Shown piece by piece: positions 21,274 through 32,027 of a DNA stretch of 64,000 nt. Each line of letters opens with the position of its first letter. Within the stretch, counting starts at the first letter, position 1. Location: the NCBI RefSeq assembly GCF_034555935.1, contig NZ_JAYDCJ010000003.1:1798001-1862000 (forward strand). The letters run 5' to 3'. A program made the position numbers and the translations under genes. A model generated the notes under the pieces. That model was not told the origin of the DNA. It saw only the letters and a list, made by a program, of their open reading frames with translations, and searched no databases. This DNA comes from Marinobacter qingdaonensis (GTDB lineage: Bacteria; Pseudomonadota; Gammaproteobacteria; Pseudomonadales; Oleiphilaceae).

Positions 21274-21304
21274 TCCATCCCTGATTCTGGCCCGGAGCTG
21301 AGGC

Positions 21305-22264
21305 GTGGACGAACAGCCGATCATCATCAAGCGCAAGAAGGTTGTGGCCGGCGGCCATCACGGTGGTTCCTGGAAGGTTGCTTTTGCCGATTTCGCCACC
21401 GCCATGATGGCGTTCTTCCTGGTGCTCTGGCTGACCGCGACCGCCTCACCGGAACAGATCAAGGCGGTGGAGGGCTACTTCCGGGATCCGATCGGTTTCA
21501 CCGAGGGCGGTTCGCCCAATCCGGTGGATCTGGAGGGCAGCGCCTCGGTGATCAATGAGGCCAGCCCCGACATCGAGTCCAGCCAGATCCAGATTGAGGA
21601 CGAGGTGGTGGATGAACTCTCGGAAACCCTGGAACAGCGGCGTATGGAGGAGTTGTTCCAGGAGTTGAAGGAGCGCATCGAGCAAAACCAGACCCTGCAG
21701 GAATTCAAGGACCAGCTCCTGATCGACATCACCGACGAGGGGCTGCGGATCCAGATCGTCGACCGGTCCGGGCGGCCGATGTTCGACAGCGGCCGGGCCG
21801 AGCTGAAGTACTATTCCCAGGACATCCTGTTCGAGCTGGCCAAGACGCTGGGATCGGTGGGCAACAAACTCAGTATCACCGGCCACACCGACGCCACGCC
21901 GTTCAAGGGGCGGCCCGGGTACACCAACTGGGAGCTGTCAGCGGACCGCGCCAACACCGCCCGTCGGGCCCTGGTGGCCGGGGGCGTCGAGTCGGCGCAA
22001 ATTGGCCGGGTGGTCGGTCTCAGTGACTCGGTGCTGTTCGACACCGCCGATCCGATGGCGCCGGTGAACCGCCGGATTTCCATCATCGTGCTCAACAAGC
22101 GCGCGGCTCAGGGCATTCGGGACAGCGCTGGACACAGCGATGAACCCCTCATCGATCTCACCAAGCCCACCGAGGAAGACCGCCAGCAGGCCATGGATAA
22201 GCTGGAAAGTGGCGAATGGCTGGAGCCGAAGCCGGAGCCCGCACCCGGTGAGCTGAACTGGTAA
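21305..22264 (+). CDS. motB: Flagellar motor stator protein, OmpA-like domain
   Basis: The product is 319 residues. After a basic N-terminus (PIIIKRKKVVAGGHHGG) there is one membrane segment in which WKVAFADFATAMMAFFLVLWL contains the aspartate that carries protons. The C-terminal OmpA/MotB domain (about residues 155-275, with LSITGHTDATPF) binds peptidoglycan and anchors the stator. The start is a GTG preceded by GGAGCTGAGG. It is co-transcribed with motA and ends 12 bases before the convergent rsgA. Confidence 0.95.
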   Translation: MDEQPIIIKRKKVVAGGHHGGSWKVAFADFATAMMAFFLVLWLTATASPEQIKAVEGYFRDPIGFTEGGSPNPVDLEGSASVINEASPDIESSQIQIEDEVVDELSETLEQRRMEELFQELKERIEQNQTLQEFKDQLLIDITDEGLRIQIVDRSGRPMFDSGRAELKYYSQDILFELAKTLGSVGNKLSITGHTDATPFKGRPGYTNWELSADRANTARRALVAGGVESAQIGRVVGLSDSVLFDTADPMAPVNRRISIIVLNKRAAQGIRDSAGHSDEPLIDLTKPTEEDRQQAMDKLESGEWLEPKPEPAPGELNW

Positions 22265-22276
22265 GCCGGACGGCGG

Positions 22277-23332
22277 TCAGTCCAGCTTGAGGCCCCGGGC
22301 CTGCTGCTCGGCCATGTCCTGCAGAATCCGGTGAAAGCTTTTCAGGCGCTCGGGGCTAATCTTGCCAGCCTCCGCCGCCGCGTCGATGGCGCAGCCGGGA
22401 TCGCCCAGGTGCCGGCAGTTACGAAACTTGCAGTGACCGATCTCATCGCGGATTTCGCGAAAGCCGTATTCGATTTCCTGCGGATTCATATGCCAGAGGC
22501 CGAACTCCCGGATTCCCGGCGAGTCGATCAGGTCGCCGCCGATGGGCAGGTGGAACAGCTTGGCGGTCGTGGTGGTGTGCACCCCTTTGCCGGTACTCTC
22601 GGACACTGCACCGACCCGGATGGCCTCATCCGGGATCAGGGTCTGGATGATGGACGATTTGCCCACCCCGGACTGACCCACGAACACGCTGGTTTGGTCC
22701 TTCACCAGGGCTTCCACCTCCGGTGACGGCCGGTCGCCCGACTCCGCGGCGGAAGTGCGTACCACCTGGTAGCCCAGGGCCTCGTACCGGCCGAGCAGGG
22801 CGTCGATGTCGGCGCGGTTGCGGTCGGTGATCAGGTCCGTTTTATTCAGCAGGATCACCGCGGGAATGTCGGTGATTTCCGACGCCACCAGGTAGCGGTC
22901 GATCAGGTTGTCGTGGGGTTCCGGTTCCGCCGCCAGCACCAGGATGATGTGGTCGATGTTGGCAGCCACCGGTTTCAGGGCGCCGAAGTTGTCGGGCCGC
23001 TGCAGCAGATTTTGCCGGTCACAGCGGGCGACAATCACGCCGCTGTCGTTCCGGCCCGGTCGCCAGATGACCCGGTCGCCGGTCACCAGGCTGTCGATGT
23101 TGGCGCGGACGAAGCAGCGCACCACCGTGCCGGCGTGGTCGCCCTCCAGGCCTTCTACGTCCAGTTGCTGGCCGTAGTGGGCAATGACCAGGCCCTCCTG
23201 CTCCGGGCCCAGTTCGCCGGCCTCGGCCTGTTCCTGAACGGCTTTTTCCTTGCGGGCCGCGCGCGCGGCCCGTTCCTGCTGGATTTTGCGGATCCGGAAT
23301 TGCTGCTGTTTGTTCAGTCGCCGTTTTGCCAT
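22277..23332 (-). CDS. rsgA: Ribosome small-subunit-dependent GTPase
   Basis: The product is 351 residues and helps late maturation of the 30S subunit. The order OB fold, circularly permuted GTPase (NKTD before GQSGVGKSSI), then zinc-binding domain is diagnostic. The zinc ligands lie in CKFRNCRHLGDPGC near residue 305. The lysine-rich N-terminal extension (MAKRRLNKQQQFRIRKIQQE) fits rRNA contact. It is divergent from orn, the same arrangement as in Pseudomonas. Confidence 0.95.
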   Translation of the reverse strand: MAKRRLNKQQQFRIRKIQQERAARAARKEKAVQEQAEAGELGPEQEGLVIAHYGQQLDVEGLEGDHAGTVVRCFVRANIDSLVTGDRVIWRPGRNDSGVIVARCDRQNLLQRPDNFGALKPVAANIDHIILVLAAEPEPHDNLIDRYLVASEITDIPAVILLNKTDLITDRNRADIDALLGRYEALGYQVVRTSAAESGDRPSPEVEALVKDQTSVFVGQSGVGKSSIIQTLIPDEAIRVGAVSESTGKGVHTTTTAKLFHLPIGGDLIDSPGIREFGLWHMNPQEIEYGFREIRDEIGHCKFRNCRHLGDPGCAIDAAAEAGKISPERLKSFHRILQDMAEQQARGLKLD

Positions 23333-23449
23333 TCAGTGCCGATTGTCAGTGTTCGTTGGAGTGAGGTGTTACATCATACGTGAATCGGCCACAATACACA
23401 GGCAATGACCCCATCCCACCACCCAGCAACTGAAGGTTAGGAATTGAAC

Positions 23450-23992
23450 ATGGCACAAGGCGATCGCTTAGTTTGGATTGATCTGGAGATGACCGGTCTG
23501 GATCCGGAAAAGGAGCGGATCATTGAAATGGCCACCATTGTGACCGACTCGGACCTGAACCTGGTGGCCGAGGGCCCGGTCATTGCCGTGCATCAGCCCG
23601 ACAGCCTGCTCGATGCCATGGACGAATGGTGCACCAACACCCACGGTGCCAGTGGCCTGACCCAGCGGGTGAAGGACAGCACCATCACCGAAGCCGAGGC
23701 GGAGCAGCAGACCCTGGCCTTCCTGCAGGCCCATGTCGAGCCGGGTAAATCGCCGCTGTGTGGCAACAGCATCGGCCAGGATCGGCGTTTTCTGGTGAAA
23801 TACATGCCGGCGCTCGAGGCGTTCTTCCACTACCGCAACCTGGACGTGTCCACCATCAAGGAACTGGCGCGGCGGTGGCGGCCGGACGTTCTGGCCGGGG
23901 TGAAAAAGCAGGGTAGTCACCTGGCTCTGGACGACATCCGCGATTCCATCAACGAACTGCGTCACTACCGGGAGACCTTCTTCAAGCTATAA
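23450..23992 (+). CDS. orn: Oligoribonuclease
   Basis: The product is a 180-residue DEDDh exonuclease that degrades 2-5-nt RNAs. It also clears pGpG, the product of EAL phosphodiesterases, so it links with the EAL protein in this window. The catalytic residues are in [18 protein letters not shown] (D, E), [11 protein letters not shown] and [11 protein letters not shown] use the ATG at 23450, which follows AGGA at a suitable distance; a TTG two codons earlier is possible. It overlaps the 3' end of convergent queG by six bases. Confidence 0.96.
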   Translation: MAQGDRLVWIDLEMTGLDPEKERIIEMATIVTDSDLNLVAEGPVIAVHQPDSLLDAMDEWCTNTHGASGLTQRVKDSTITEAEAEQQTLAFLQAHVEPGKSPLCGNSIGQDRRFLVKYMPALEAFFHYRNLDVSTIKELARRWRPDVLAGVKKQGSHLALDDIRDSINELRHYRETFFKL

Positions 23993-25066
23993 CCCGTGCT
24001 GACGCAGGGCCCATTGCACGTGTTCGCGGACCATTTCGTCGGGGTGGTCAGCGCGTTGTTTCAGGGCCTCGATCACCGGGATGGTGGAGGGCGCGTTACC
24101 GAGCCCCACCGCCAGGTTTCGTAGCCAGCCGGCATACCCGGTCCGGCGGATGGCCGACCCTTCGGTGCGCTTTAGAAACTGCGCCTCGGTCCACAGAAAC
24201 AGTTCGGCCAGGCTGGTGTTGTCCAGTCCGTGCCGGGGTTGGAAGTCCGGCTCCGGGGTCGGCTTGCTGAATTTCTGCCAGGGGCAGACCAGTTGGCAGT
24301 CGTCACAACCGAACACCCGGTTGCCCATCAGTGGTCGCAGTTCTTCCGGAATGCTGCCCTTGAGTTCGATGGTCAGGTAGCTGATGCAGCGCCTGGCATC
24401 GAGTTGGTGCGGGCCGACAAAGGCATCGGTCGGGCACAGTTCCAGACAGGCCGAGCAGGAACCGCAGTGGTCGGTTTCAAACGGCGCGTCCACGGGCAGC
24501 GGCGCGCTGGTGAAGATTTCCCCCAGGAAAAAGAACGAGCCCGCCTTGGGGTGGATCAGCATGTTGTTCTTGCCGATCCAGCCCAGGCCGGCCCGTTGCG
24601 CCAGGGCCCGTTCCAGCACCGGCGCGCTGTCAACAAAGGCGCGGTAGTCGTAGCCGCGCACCGCCTCATCGATCCACTTGGCCAGCGTGGCCAGGCGTTT
24701 CCGGATCAGCTTGTGGTAGTCCCGGCCCAGGGCATAGCGGGTAACGTAGGCAGTCTCCCGGTTAGTAAGCGCTTGTTTCGGGCTGTCCGGCGCGGTCAGG
24801 TAATCCATCCGCACCGAAATGACCCGGGCCGTACCCGGTACCAGGGAGCGGGGCGTGTAGCGTTTGTCGCCATGGTGCCCCATGTACTCCATTTCGCCCT
24901 GATAGCCCTTTGCCAACCAGTCCTGCAGATGCTGACCGTGCTCGCCGGTGTCGGGCAGAGTGATGCCCAGATCGGAGAAGCCGAGCTCGCGGGCCCAGCC
25001 TCGAAGGCGGTCGACCAGTTCGGTGAAGTCTTCGGTCGGGGCTTGCTGGTCAGATGCTGAACTCAT
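23987..25066 (-). CDS. queG: Epoxyqueuosine reductase
   Basis: The product is a 359-residue cobalamin-dependent iron-sulfur enzyme that does the last step in making queuosine on tRNA. Two [4Fe-4S] motifs are present: [16 protein letters not shown] near residue 195 and [13 protein letters not shown] near residue 250. A C-terminal segment with HEAT-like helices follows ([19 protein letters not shown]). The order next to orn and divergent to nnr matches Pseudomonas. Confidence 0.95.
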   Translation of the reverse strand: MSSASDQQAPTEDFTELVDRLRGWARELGFSDLGITLPDTGEHGQHLQDWLAKGYQGEMEYMGHHGDKRYTPRSLVPGTARVISVRMDYLTAPDSPKQALTNRETAYVTRYALGRDYHKLIRKRLATLAKWIDEAVRGYDYRAFVDSAPVLERALAQRAGLGWIGKNNMLIHPKAGSFFFLGEIFTSAPLPVDAPFETDHCGSCSACLELCPTDAFVGPHQLDARRCISYLTIELKGSIPEELRPLMGNRVFGCDDCQLVCPWQKFSKPTPEPDFQPRHGLDNTSLAELFLWTEAQFLKRTEGSAIRRTGYAGWLRNLAVGLGNAPSTIPVIEALKQRADHPDEMVREHVQWALRQHGL

Positions 25067-25216
25067 GGGGCCTGATGTTGCGCGGGCAACCTGTTGAAAA
25101 TCTGGGTGTCGAACTTTAAATCTGATTAAGTTATGACCTTTTTCACTGTTTTGCTATGCTTTACAGGTATATGGCCATTTTTCTTAAACCGGATTCTGTA
25201 GCGGGAGCCAGGGCGT

Positions 25217-26773
25217 ATGCCACCATCCCAATTCAGCAGTTTACCAGACGCGCTGTTTACCGCCGATGCCGTGCGGGAGATTGACCGTTACGTCATCGAA
25301 CAGGAGGGCGTCGACGGCTTCGAGCTGATGCAGCGGGCGGCCTATGCGGCGTTTCGCCGACTGGTGCGGCAATGGCCCGACGCCGAGCCCCTGCTGGTGT
25401 TGTGTGGCGCCGGTAACAACGGCGGTGATGGCTATCTGGTGGCGGCCAATGCGGTCCGGCATGGCCTGGCCGTGCAGTGCATTGCAGTGGCGCCCACGGC
25501 GACGCTCAAAGGCGATGCCCGCAAGGCCTGGCAGAAAGCCGTCGCAGACGGCGTGCCGGTGACCGAAATCGACACCCTGGACGATGCCCAGCTCGCTGAG
25601 CGCTTTGACGCCGCCGTGATTGTCGATGCCATGCTGGGCACCGGCGTGTCCGGAGCGCCCCGGGAGCCGTTTGCCAGCCTGATCGGCCGATGCAATGTCA
25701 GTCCGGCCCCAGTGCTGGCCATTGACCTGCCCTCAGGTCTCAATGCCACCACCGGGGCTGCCGAGGGCGATGTGATCAAGGCCAGCCTGACGGTGACCTT
25801 CATTGGCTTGAAGGCCGGGCTGTTCACCGGACGCGGTTCGGCAGTGACTGGCCGGGTGTTGTTCGAGGATCTGGATACCGGCGAGGGCGTCGAGGCCAGT
25901 GGTCAGCAGCCCGTGGCCTGGCGGCTCGACTGGCCGGCAACCATGGCCTGGTTGCCGGAGCGTGTCGCCAATGCCCACAAGGGTCGGTTCGGACACGTGC
26001 TGGTGGTGGCCGGGGACCGCGGCTTCGGCGGCGCCGGTCTGTTGGCGGCCGAGGCCGCGTCGCGGTCGGGCGCCGGCTTGGTGACGCTGGCCACCCGGCC
26101 CGAGCACGTGACGGCAGCCCTGGCGCGGTGCCCGTCGATCATGGTGCACGGTTTGATTCACGGATCGGAATTGCCACCCCTGCTGGAATCGGCCAGCGTG
26201 GTCGTGTGCGGCCCGGGTATGGGGCAGAGCGCCTGGGGCCAGCAGATGCTGGAGCAGGTGGTCGACAGCGGCAAACCGCGGGTGCTGGACGCCGACGCCC
26301 TGAACCTGTTGGCGACCCGGGTACCGGTGCTGGCGGACAACCACATTCTCACGCCGCATCCGGGCGAGGCTGCGCGCCTGCTGGATTGTCTGGTGCCGGA
26401 GGTGGAAGCCGATCGAATGGCGGCCACCCGGACCCTGCAAGGCATTTTCGGCGGCACGGTGCTGCTGAAAGGGGCAGGCACGGTGATTGCCTCCGGGCAC
26501 GAAACCGTCGATATTGTCAGCGGCAGCAACCCCGGGCTGGCCACCGGCGGCATGGGCGATGTGCTGTCCGGAATCATTGGCGCGCTCTATGGCCAGCTTG
26601 GCGACCCCCGGCGCGCTGCGGGCCTGGGGGCGGCTGTGCACCTGGCAGCGGCCAATCTGGCGTCCGAAGACAAGGGCTTCATGGGGCTGTTGCCGGCCGA
26701 TGTCATCGATGCATTGCCACGGATTTTCCGCCAGGCGGAGCCGGGCAGCATGGCAAACCAGGAGAGGGCATGA
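25217..26773 (+). CDS. nnr: Bifunctional NAD(P)H-hydrate repair enzyme
   Basis: The product is 518 residues with two domains. The N-terminal YjeF_N epimerase (about 1-220) has CGAGNNGGDGYLVA. The C-terminal ADP-dependent dehydratase (about 235-510) has VCGPGMGQ and the catalytic stretch GSNPGLATGGMGDVLSG. Together they repair hydrated NADH and NADPH. A ribosome site (GGGAGCCAGGG) precedes the ATG. The stop overlaps the tsaE start by four bases (ATGA), so this gene begins the tsaE-amiC-mutL-miaA-hfq run. Confidence 0.95.
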   Translation: MPPSQFSSLPDALFTADAVREIDRYVIEQEGVDGFELMQRAAYAAFRRLVRQWPDAEPLLVLCGAGNNGGDGYLVAANAVRHGLAVQCIAVAPTATLKGDARKAWQKAVADGVPVTEIDTLDDAQLAERFDAAVIVDAMLGTGVSGAPREPFASLIGRCNVSPAPVLAIDLPSGLNATTGAAEGDVIKASLTVTFIGLKAGLFTGRGSAVTGRVLFEDLDTGEGVEASGQQPVAWRLDWPATMAWLPERVANAHKGRFGHVLVVAGDRGFGGAGLLAAEAASRSGAGLVTLATRPEHVTAALARCPSIMVHGLIHGSELPPLLESASVVVCGPGMGQSAWGQQMLEQVVDSGKPRVLDADALNLLATRVPVLADNHILTPHPGEAARLLDCLVPEVEADRMAATRTLQGIFGGTVLLKGAGTVIASGHETVDIVSGSNPGLATGGMGDVLSGIIGALYGQLGDPRRAAGLGAAVHLAAANLASEDKGFMGLLPADVIDALPRIFRQAEPGSMANQERA

Positions 26774-27267
26774 GTATTTTTGGACACGAACGTCGCCTGT
26801 TTCTGGAGAGCGAAACGGAAACGGAACAGCTGGGCCGCGAGCTGGCCCATCTGGCGATGGCGCTGGACAGCGGTCTGACCATTTATCTGGATGGCGACCT
26901 GGGCATGGGCAAGACCACGCTCAGCCGCGGCGTGATGCGAGGGCTAGGGCATGAGGGCGCGGTCAAGAGCCCGACCTACACCCTCGTCGAGCCCTACGAG
27001 GATCTCAAGCCGCCGGCCTACCATTTCGACCTGTACCGCCTGGGCGATCCGGAAGAGCTGGAGTACATGGGCATCCGGGATTACTTTTCGGGCCAGTACC
27101 TGTGCCTGATTGAGTGGCCGGAACGGGGGAAGGGACTGCTGCCGGAACCCGACCTGGAAATTCATCTTGAGCGCGACGGCGAAGGTCGCTCGGTCGTGCT
27201 CAGGGCCGGTTCGCAGCAGGGCGCTGACCTGTTGAACCGGTTGCAACTGATTGGGCCCAGCCACTAA
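26770..27267 (+). CDS. tsaE: tRNA t6A biosynthesis ATPase
   Basis: The product is 165 residues and is the ATPase of the TsaBDE complex that makes N6-threonylcarbamoyladenosine at tRNA position 37. The P-loop is GDLGMGKTTLSR near residue 45, and KSPTYTLVEPY follows as in the family. The start is the ATG overlapping the nnr stop, preceded by GGAGAGG. tsaB, tsaC and tsaD are not in this window. Confidence 0.95.
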   Translation: MSIFGHERRLFLESETETEQLGRELAHLAMALDSGLTIYLDGDLGMGKTTLSRGVMRGLGHEGAVKSPTYTLVEPYEDLKPPAYHFDLYRLGDPEELEYMGIRDYFSGQYLCLIEWPERGKGLLPEPDLEIHLERDGEGRSVVLRAGSQQGADLLNRLQLIGPSH

Positions 27268-27304
27268 CGGATGCGGCCAGCCTCTTGTCGAGCAGGATAG
27301 CAGT

Positions 27305-28654
27305 ATGAACAGGATATCGATTCGAAGCAGTCTGGTGGGCGTCGCCGCCCTGGTGTTGCTGTGTGCCTCCCTGGTCGCCCAGGCCGGAACCCGAGTCGAG
27401 GGCGCACGGGTGTGGCCCGCCCCGGACCACACCCGGCTGGTGCTGGATACCGGTGGCAAGGTGGCGCACAACATCTTTTCCCTGGACAACCCATCCCGGC
27501 TGGTCATCGACCTGAAGAACGCCGACCTGAAGGCGGATTTTGCCAAGCTCGACCTCTCCGGCAGTCCGATCCGCCGGATTCGCAGTGCCCCCCGTAACGG
27601 CACCGACCTGAGGGTGGTGCTGGACCTGGCCAGCAAGATCAAGCCTCGGAGCTTTGAGCTGGAGCCCAATGGCCAGTATGGCCACCGTCTGGTGGTGGAC
27701 CTGATCGACGAGGACGGCAGCCGCCTGGAGAAAGCCTCCAAACCGACGGTGACCCAGTCCAGCGCCGGCAAGCGCGACGTGGTGGTGGTGATCGATGCCG
27801 GCCACGGTGGCGAGGACCCCGGTGCCATCGGGCCCCGGGGCACCCGGGAAAAGGACGTAGTGCTGAAGATGGCGCAGACCCTGGCCAAGCTGATCAACGA
27901 GCGGCCCGGCTATACCGCCAAGCTCACCCGCACCGGCGATTACTACATTGGCCTGCGCAACCGGACGCTGCTGGCGCGCAAATACAACGCCGATCTGTTC
28001 GTGTCGGTGCACGCCGATGCCTTCCGCACGCCTCAGCCCAAGGGCGCGTCGGTGTTTGCCCTGTCCCAGCGTGGCGCCACCAGTGAAACCGCCCGTTGGC
28101 TGGCCCAGAGTGAGAACCGGTCGGACCTGACTGGGGGCGTGTCGCTCGATGGTCGTGACGACATGCTGGCCGGGGTGTTGCTGGACCTGTCCATGACCGC
28201 CAGCATCAACGCCAGTCTCGGGGTCGGCAGTTCGGTGCTGGGCAAGCTTGGCGGGGTCGCCAAATTGCACAAGTCCGGGGTCGAGCAGGCCGCATTTGTG
28301 GTGCTGAAATCGCCGGATATCCCCTCGATCCTGGTGGAGGCGGGTTTCATCTCAAACCCACAGGAAGAGAAGAATCTGTCGACCGAGTGGTACCGGAGCC
28401 GGCTGGCCAGCGCGATCATGAAGGGCATCGACGAGTACTTCCAGAAAACGCCGCCGCCGGGCACCCTGCTGGCGCACCAGAAGCAGCAGCGCCAGGGTGG
28501 CAGCGCCGTCAGTCATTACCGCATCCAGCGGGGCGATACCCTGTCCGGGGTGGCCCGAAGAAACCAGACGACCGTCAGCGAACTGATGCAGTTTAACGGC
28601 TTGCGGGATGACCGTGTTATGGTAGGGCAAACCATTCGAATACCCGCATCCTGA
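27305..28654 (+). CDS. amiC: N-acetylmuramoyl-L-alanine amidase (AMIN, Amidase_3, LysM)
   Basis: The product is a 449-residue periplasmic amidase that splits septal peptidoglycan during cell separation. In order: a signal peptide (cleavage about AQA at 28), an AMIN targeting domain (about 30-130), an Amidase_3 zinc domain ([14 protein letters not shown] near residue 165; SVHADAF near 235; [12 protein letters not shown] near 345), and a LysM domain ([18 protein letters not shown]) at the end. The LysM end is like AmiB of Escherichia coli and the single Pseudomonas enzyme at this locus, so amiB would be an equally good symbol. It is activated by EnvC/NlpD-type factors in relatives. Confidence 0.92.
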   Translation: MNRISIRSSLVGVAALVLLCASLVAQAGTRVEGARVWPAPDHTRLVLDTGGKVAHNIFSLDNPSRLVIDLKNADLKADFAKLDLSGSPIRRIRSAPRNGTDLRVVLDLASKIKPRSFELEPNGQYGHRLVVDLIDEDGSRLEKASKPTVTQSSAGKRDVVVVIDAGHGGEDPGAIGPRGTREKDVVLKMAQTLAKLINERPGYTAKLTRTGDYYIGLRNRTLLARKYNADLFVSVHADAFRTPQPKGASVFALSQRGATSETARWLAQSENRSDLTGGVSLDGRDDMLAGVLLDLSMTASINASLGVGSSVLGKLGGVAKLHKSGVEQAAFVVLKSPDIPSILVEAGFISNPQEEKNLSTEWYRSRLASAIMKGIDEYFQKTPPPGTLLAHQKQQRQGGSAVSHYRIQRGDTLSGVARRNQTTVSELMQFNGLRDDRVMVGQTIRIPAS

Positions 28655-28674
28655 TCAAGAGGTTTTCCCGTAAC

Positions 28675-30585
28675 ATGCCCCCCATTCAGTTGCTCTCGCC
28701 CCGGCTCGCGAACCAGATCGCGGCCGGTGAGGTGGTGGAGCGTCCCGCTTCTGTCGTCAAGGAACTGGTTGAGAATGCCCTGGACGCCGGCGCCGACCGG
28801 GTCGACGTGGAAATCGAGCAGGGTGGCGTCAAGCTGATTCGGGTCCGGGACGATGGCAGCGGCATCAAGGAACAGGATTTGCCGCTGGCGCTCAGTCGCC
28901 ACGCCACCAGCAAGATTTCCAGCCTGGATGACCTGGAAGCGGTGGCCTCCCTGGGCTTCCGGGGCGAGGCCCTGGCCAGTATCAGTTCGGTCTCACGCCT
29001 GACCCTGACTTCGCGCACCGCAGCCCAGGAAGCGGCCTCCCGGGTGGAGGTCGAGGGGCGCGACATGGACGCCCGCATTTCCCCGGCGGCCCACCCGGTC
29101 GGGACCACCGTCGAGGTCCGTGACCTGTTCTTCAACACGCCGGCCCGCCGGAAATTCCTGCGCACCGAGAAAACCGAATTCAATCACGTCGAAGAGTGTA
29201 TCCGCCGCCAGGCCCTGAGCCGGTTCGACGCCGGTTTCACCCTGCGCCACAACCAGCGGGTGGTGCAAAGCCTGCGACCGGCCGAATCGGCGTTGGACAA
29301 GGAGCGCCGGATCGGCTCCCTGTGCGGTCAGCAGTTCATCGACAACGCCGTGGTCATCGACGCCGAGGCGACCGGGCTGCGGCTCTGGGGCTGGGTGGCG
29401 CTGCCGACCTTCTCCCGCAGTCAGGCCGACCTGCAGTACTTCTTCGTGAACGGCCGGGTCATCCGCGACCGCCTGGTGGCGCACGCGGTCCGTCAGGCCT
29501 ACCGGGATGTGCTGTACAACAACCGGCATCCGGCGTTCGTGCTCTACCTGGAAGTGGACCCGGCCTCCGTCGACGTCAACGTGCATCCGACCAAGCACGA
29601 AGTCCGTTTCCGGGATGGCCGGCTGGTGCACGATTTCATTTTTCGCACCCTGCACAAGGCCCTGGCCGACGTCCGTCCGGACGATCACTTCCGGGGCGCC
29701 GTGGCCCAGTCCTTCGGCCGTGAAACTGCCGTGGCGGGCCAGCCGGCCCTGGCCGACGGCCAGGCGCCGGCGCCGAGTGGCTGGGCCGCGCCCGCTGGTG
29801 CCAACCCCGCGCCGGCCCAGCCCAGTGGCTTCCAGGGCCAGTACGGCGCCGCACCACAGCCGCAGCAGGACTGGCGCGCCAGCGACCAGATGGCGTTCTA
29901 CAATTCCCTGAATGCCGGGGGCGGCGTCGACTCGGGTGCCCAAGCAAGCGCGCCGGGGCTGCCGGAGGCTGCGCCAACGCCACCGGTCGATGGTGACGAA
30001 GAACCGCCCCTGGGCTATGCCATTGCCCAGTTGCACGGCATTTACATTCTGGCCCAGGGCCGGGCCGGTCTGATCGTGGTCGACATGCACGCCGCCCACG
30101 AGCGCATCACCTACGAGCGCATGAAGCGGGCCCTGGCCGAGCAGGACCTGAAGAGTCAGCCTTTGTTGGTCCCGCTGTCCCTGGCGGTGAGCCAGAAAGA
30201 GGCCGCCTTGGCCGAAAGCCACGGCGAGGAACTGCAACAGCTGGGCCTGCAGATCGAGCGCATCGGCCCGGAAACCCTGGCGGTGCGCCAGGTGCCGGCC
30301 TTGTTGCGCGGTGCCGACAGCGAACAGCTGGTGCGGGACGTGCTGGCGGATCTGATCGAACACGGCCAGAGCGACCGGGTTGATGCGGTCACCAACGAAT
30401 TGTTGGGCACCATGGCCTGTCACGGCTCGGTTCGGGCCAACCGGCAGCTCACCATTCCGGAAATGAATTCCCTGTTGCGGGACATGGAAGCCACCGAGCG
30501 CAGTGGTCAGTGCAACCACGGGCGGCCGACCTGGACCCTGGTGACCCTGTCGGAGTTGGATAAGCTGTTTCTGCGGGGGCGCTGA
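28675..30585 (+). CDS. mutL: DNA mismatch repair protein
   Basis: The product is 636 residues. The GHKL ATPase motifs ([41 protein letters not shown]) fill the first 110 residues. A Gln/Ala/Pro-rich linker (about 345-435) joins the C-terminal dimerisation domain. That domain has [12 protein letters not shown], a close fit to the metal-binding endonuclease motif DQHA(x)2E(x)4E, together with ACHGSVR and CNHGRP. MutL proteins with this set nick DNA themselves, unlike Escherichia coli MutL. It lies 20 bases after amiC and five bases before miaA. Confidence 0.96.
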   Translation: MPPIQLLSPRLANQIAAGEVVERPASVVKELVENALDAGADRVDVEIEQGGVKLIRVRDDGSGIKEQDLPLALSRHATSKISSLDDLEAVASLGFRGEALASISSVSRLTLTSRTAAQEAASRVEVEGRDMDARISPAAHPVGTTVEVRDLFFNTPARRKFLRTEKTEFNHVEECIRRQALSRFDAGFTLRHNQRVVQSLRPAESALDKERRIGSLCGQQFIDNAVVIDAEATGLRLWGWVALPTFSRSQADLQYFFVNGRVIRDRLVAHAVRQAYRDVLYNNRHPAFVLYLEVDPASVDVNVHPTKHEVRFRDGRLVHDFIFRTLHKALADVRPDDHFRGAVAQSFGRETAVAGQPALADGQAPAPSGWAAPAGANPAPAQPSGFQGQYGAAPQPQQDWRASDQMAFYNSLNAGGGVDSGAQASAPGLPEAAPTPPVDGDEEPPLGYAIAQLHGIYILAQGRAGLIVVDMHAAHERITYERMKRALAEQDLKSQPLLVPLSLAVSQKEAALAESHGEELQQLGLQIERIGPETLAVRQVPALLRGADSEQLVRDVLADLIEHGQSDRVDAVTNELLGTMACHGSVRANRQLTIPEMNSLLRDMEATERSGQCNHGRPTWTLVTLSELDKLFLRGR

Positions 30586-30590
30586 CGGGC

Positions 30591-31622
30591 ATGGGCGAGA
30601 GCACGGCTAGCACCGGGCCGAAACCGCCGGCGATCTTCCTGATGGGGCCGACGGCCTCGGGCAAGACCGACCTGGCCATCGAGCTGTGCCAGCAGCTGCC
30701 CTGCGACATCATCAGCGTCGACTCCGCGATGATCTACCGGGGCATGGACATTGGCACCGCCAAGCCGTCGCCGGCCGAGCTGGCCCAGGCCCCCCACCGA
30801 CTGATCGATATCTGCGACCCGGCCGAGTCATACTCGGCCGCGGATTTCCGGCGGGACGCCCTGGCACAGATGGCCCGGATCACCGAAGCCGGACGTATTC
30901 CCCTGCTGGTGGGCGGCACCATGATGTATTACAAGGCCTTGCTCCACGGCATGTCGGGGTTACCGGCGGCGGATCCGGCGCTGCGGGCCCAGCTCGAGCA
31001 GGAGGCCCGCGACCGGGGCTGGCACGAGCTGCACCGAGAACTGCAGGAGCGGGACGCGGTGGCGGCGGGGCTGATTCACCCCAACAATCGCCAGAGGCTG
31101 CTGCGGGCCCTGGAGGTCATTCGCCTGACCGGCAAGCCGATTTCCTCCTTCTGGCAGGCAGACGGCGCCGGTGCCCATCGCCAGGACGGTGTCGAGGATT
31201 ACACCTATTTCACCCAATGGCAGGCAGACGAGGCTGGCTCCCTTCCGTATACTGTAACGCAGCTTGCGATGGCGCCGTCCGACCGACGGGTGCTGCACGA
31301 GCGCATCCATCGACGCTTTCTTGCCATGCTGGAAGCCGGGTTTCTGGACGAGGTGAGGGCGTTGATGGGCCGGGGTGATTTGCACCCCGATCTCCCTTCC
31401 ATGCGTTGTGTTGGTTACCGTCAGGCCTGGAATCACCTGGCCGGCAACGACAGCTATGACACATTTGTGAGCAAGGGGGTGGCTGCCACCCGCCAGTTGG
31501 CGAAGCGGCAGCTGACCTGGTTGCGAAAGTGGTCTGATGTGCACTGGCTGGCTAGCGAAGATGAATATATCTCCACGGAAGCCTTGAAAAAAATCAGACT
31601 ACGCACCACATTTAACCTTTGA
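30591..31622 (+). CDS. miaA: tRNA dimethylallyltransferase
   Basis: The product is 343 residues. It adds an isopentenyl group to A37 of tRNAs reading UNN codons. The P-loop [14 protein letters not shown] is near residue 18. [16 protein letters not shown] and the substrate motif [11 protein letters not shown] (near residue 265) are diagnostic. MiaB, which methylthiolates its product, is encoded at the far end of the window. hfq follows 38 bases downstream, the usual gammaproteobacterial order; an internal promoter is likely but I cannot fix it. Confidence 0.96.
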   Translation: MGESTASTGPKPPAIFLMGPTASGKTDLAIELCQQLPCDIISVDSAMIYRGMDIGTAKPSPAELAQAPHRLIDICDPAESYSAADFRRDALAQMARITEAGRIPLLVGGTMMYYKALLHGMSGLPAADPALRAQLEQEARDRGWHELHRELQERDAVAAGLIHPNNRQRLLRALEVIRLTGKPISSFWQADGAGAHRQDGVEDYTYFTQWQADEAGSLPYTVTQLAMAPSDRRVLHERIHRRFLAMLEAGFLDEVRALMGRGDLHPDLPSMRCVGYRQAWNHLAGNDSYDTFVSKGVAATRQLAKRQLTWLRKWSDVHWLASEDEYISTEALKKIRLRTTFNL

Positions 31623-31660
31623 AATGACGATCTGCAATTACTAAAAACAGGAGAACACAC

Positions 31661-31912
31661 ATGTCAAAAGGGCACTCGTTACAAGACCCTTACCTCAACG
31701 CCCTGCGAAAGGAGCGCATTCCGGTTTCTATTTTCCTGGTTAACGGCATCAAGCTGCAGGGCCAGATTGAATCTTTCGACCAGTTCGTGATTCTGCTGAA
31801 AAATACTGTCAGCCAGATGGTCTACAAGCACGCGATTTCCACCGTGGTTCCTGCCCGTAATGTTCGCATTCCGCAGCAGGCCCCGGGAGGAGAGGGTGAG
31901 TCTGAAGACTGA
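31661..31912 (+). CDS. hfq: RNA chaperone Hfq
   Basis: The product is an 83-residue Sm-like protein that pairs small RNAs with mRNAs. Both Sm motifs are present: [39 protein letters not shown] and the [10 protein letters not shown] motif. It is short, with a brief acidic tail (GGEGESED), like Pseudomonas Hfq. The ribosome site AGGAG is strong. A hairpin terminator separates it from hflX. Confidence 0.98.
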   Translation: MSKGHSLQDPYLNALRKERIPVSIFLVNGIKLQGQIESFDQFVILLKNTVSQMVYKHAISTVVPARNVRIPQQAPGGEGESED

Positions 31913-31935
31913 TTTGCCCGGTCCTCCGGTACTTC

Positions 31936-31989
31936 CACCCGCGCTTCTGAAGAGCTTAACGGCTTGGAAGATCGCGGGTGTTTGTTTTT
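31936..31989 (+). terminator. Probable terminator after hfq
   Basis: CACCCGCG-CTTC pairs with GAAG-(AT)-CGCGGGTG, giving a 12-bp stem with a two-base bulge and a 19-base loop. The T-rich tract TTTGTTTTT follows. Partial readthrough into hflX is possible. Confidence 0.65.
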
Positions 31990-32027
31990 ATGCGCTAACA
32001 GTCTGACTGTTTCGGAGTTGATAACAC

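Noticed and set aside
31243..31260. Internal hfq promoter at TATACT inside miaA
   Set aside because: Internal hfq promoters are known in relatives, but the -35 region here is poor and I could not defend the position.
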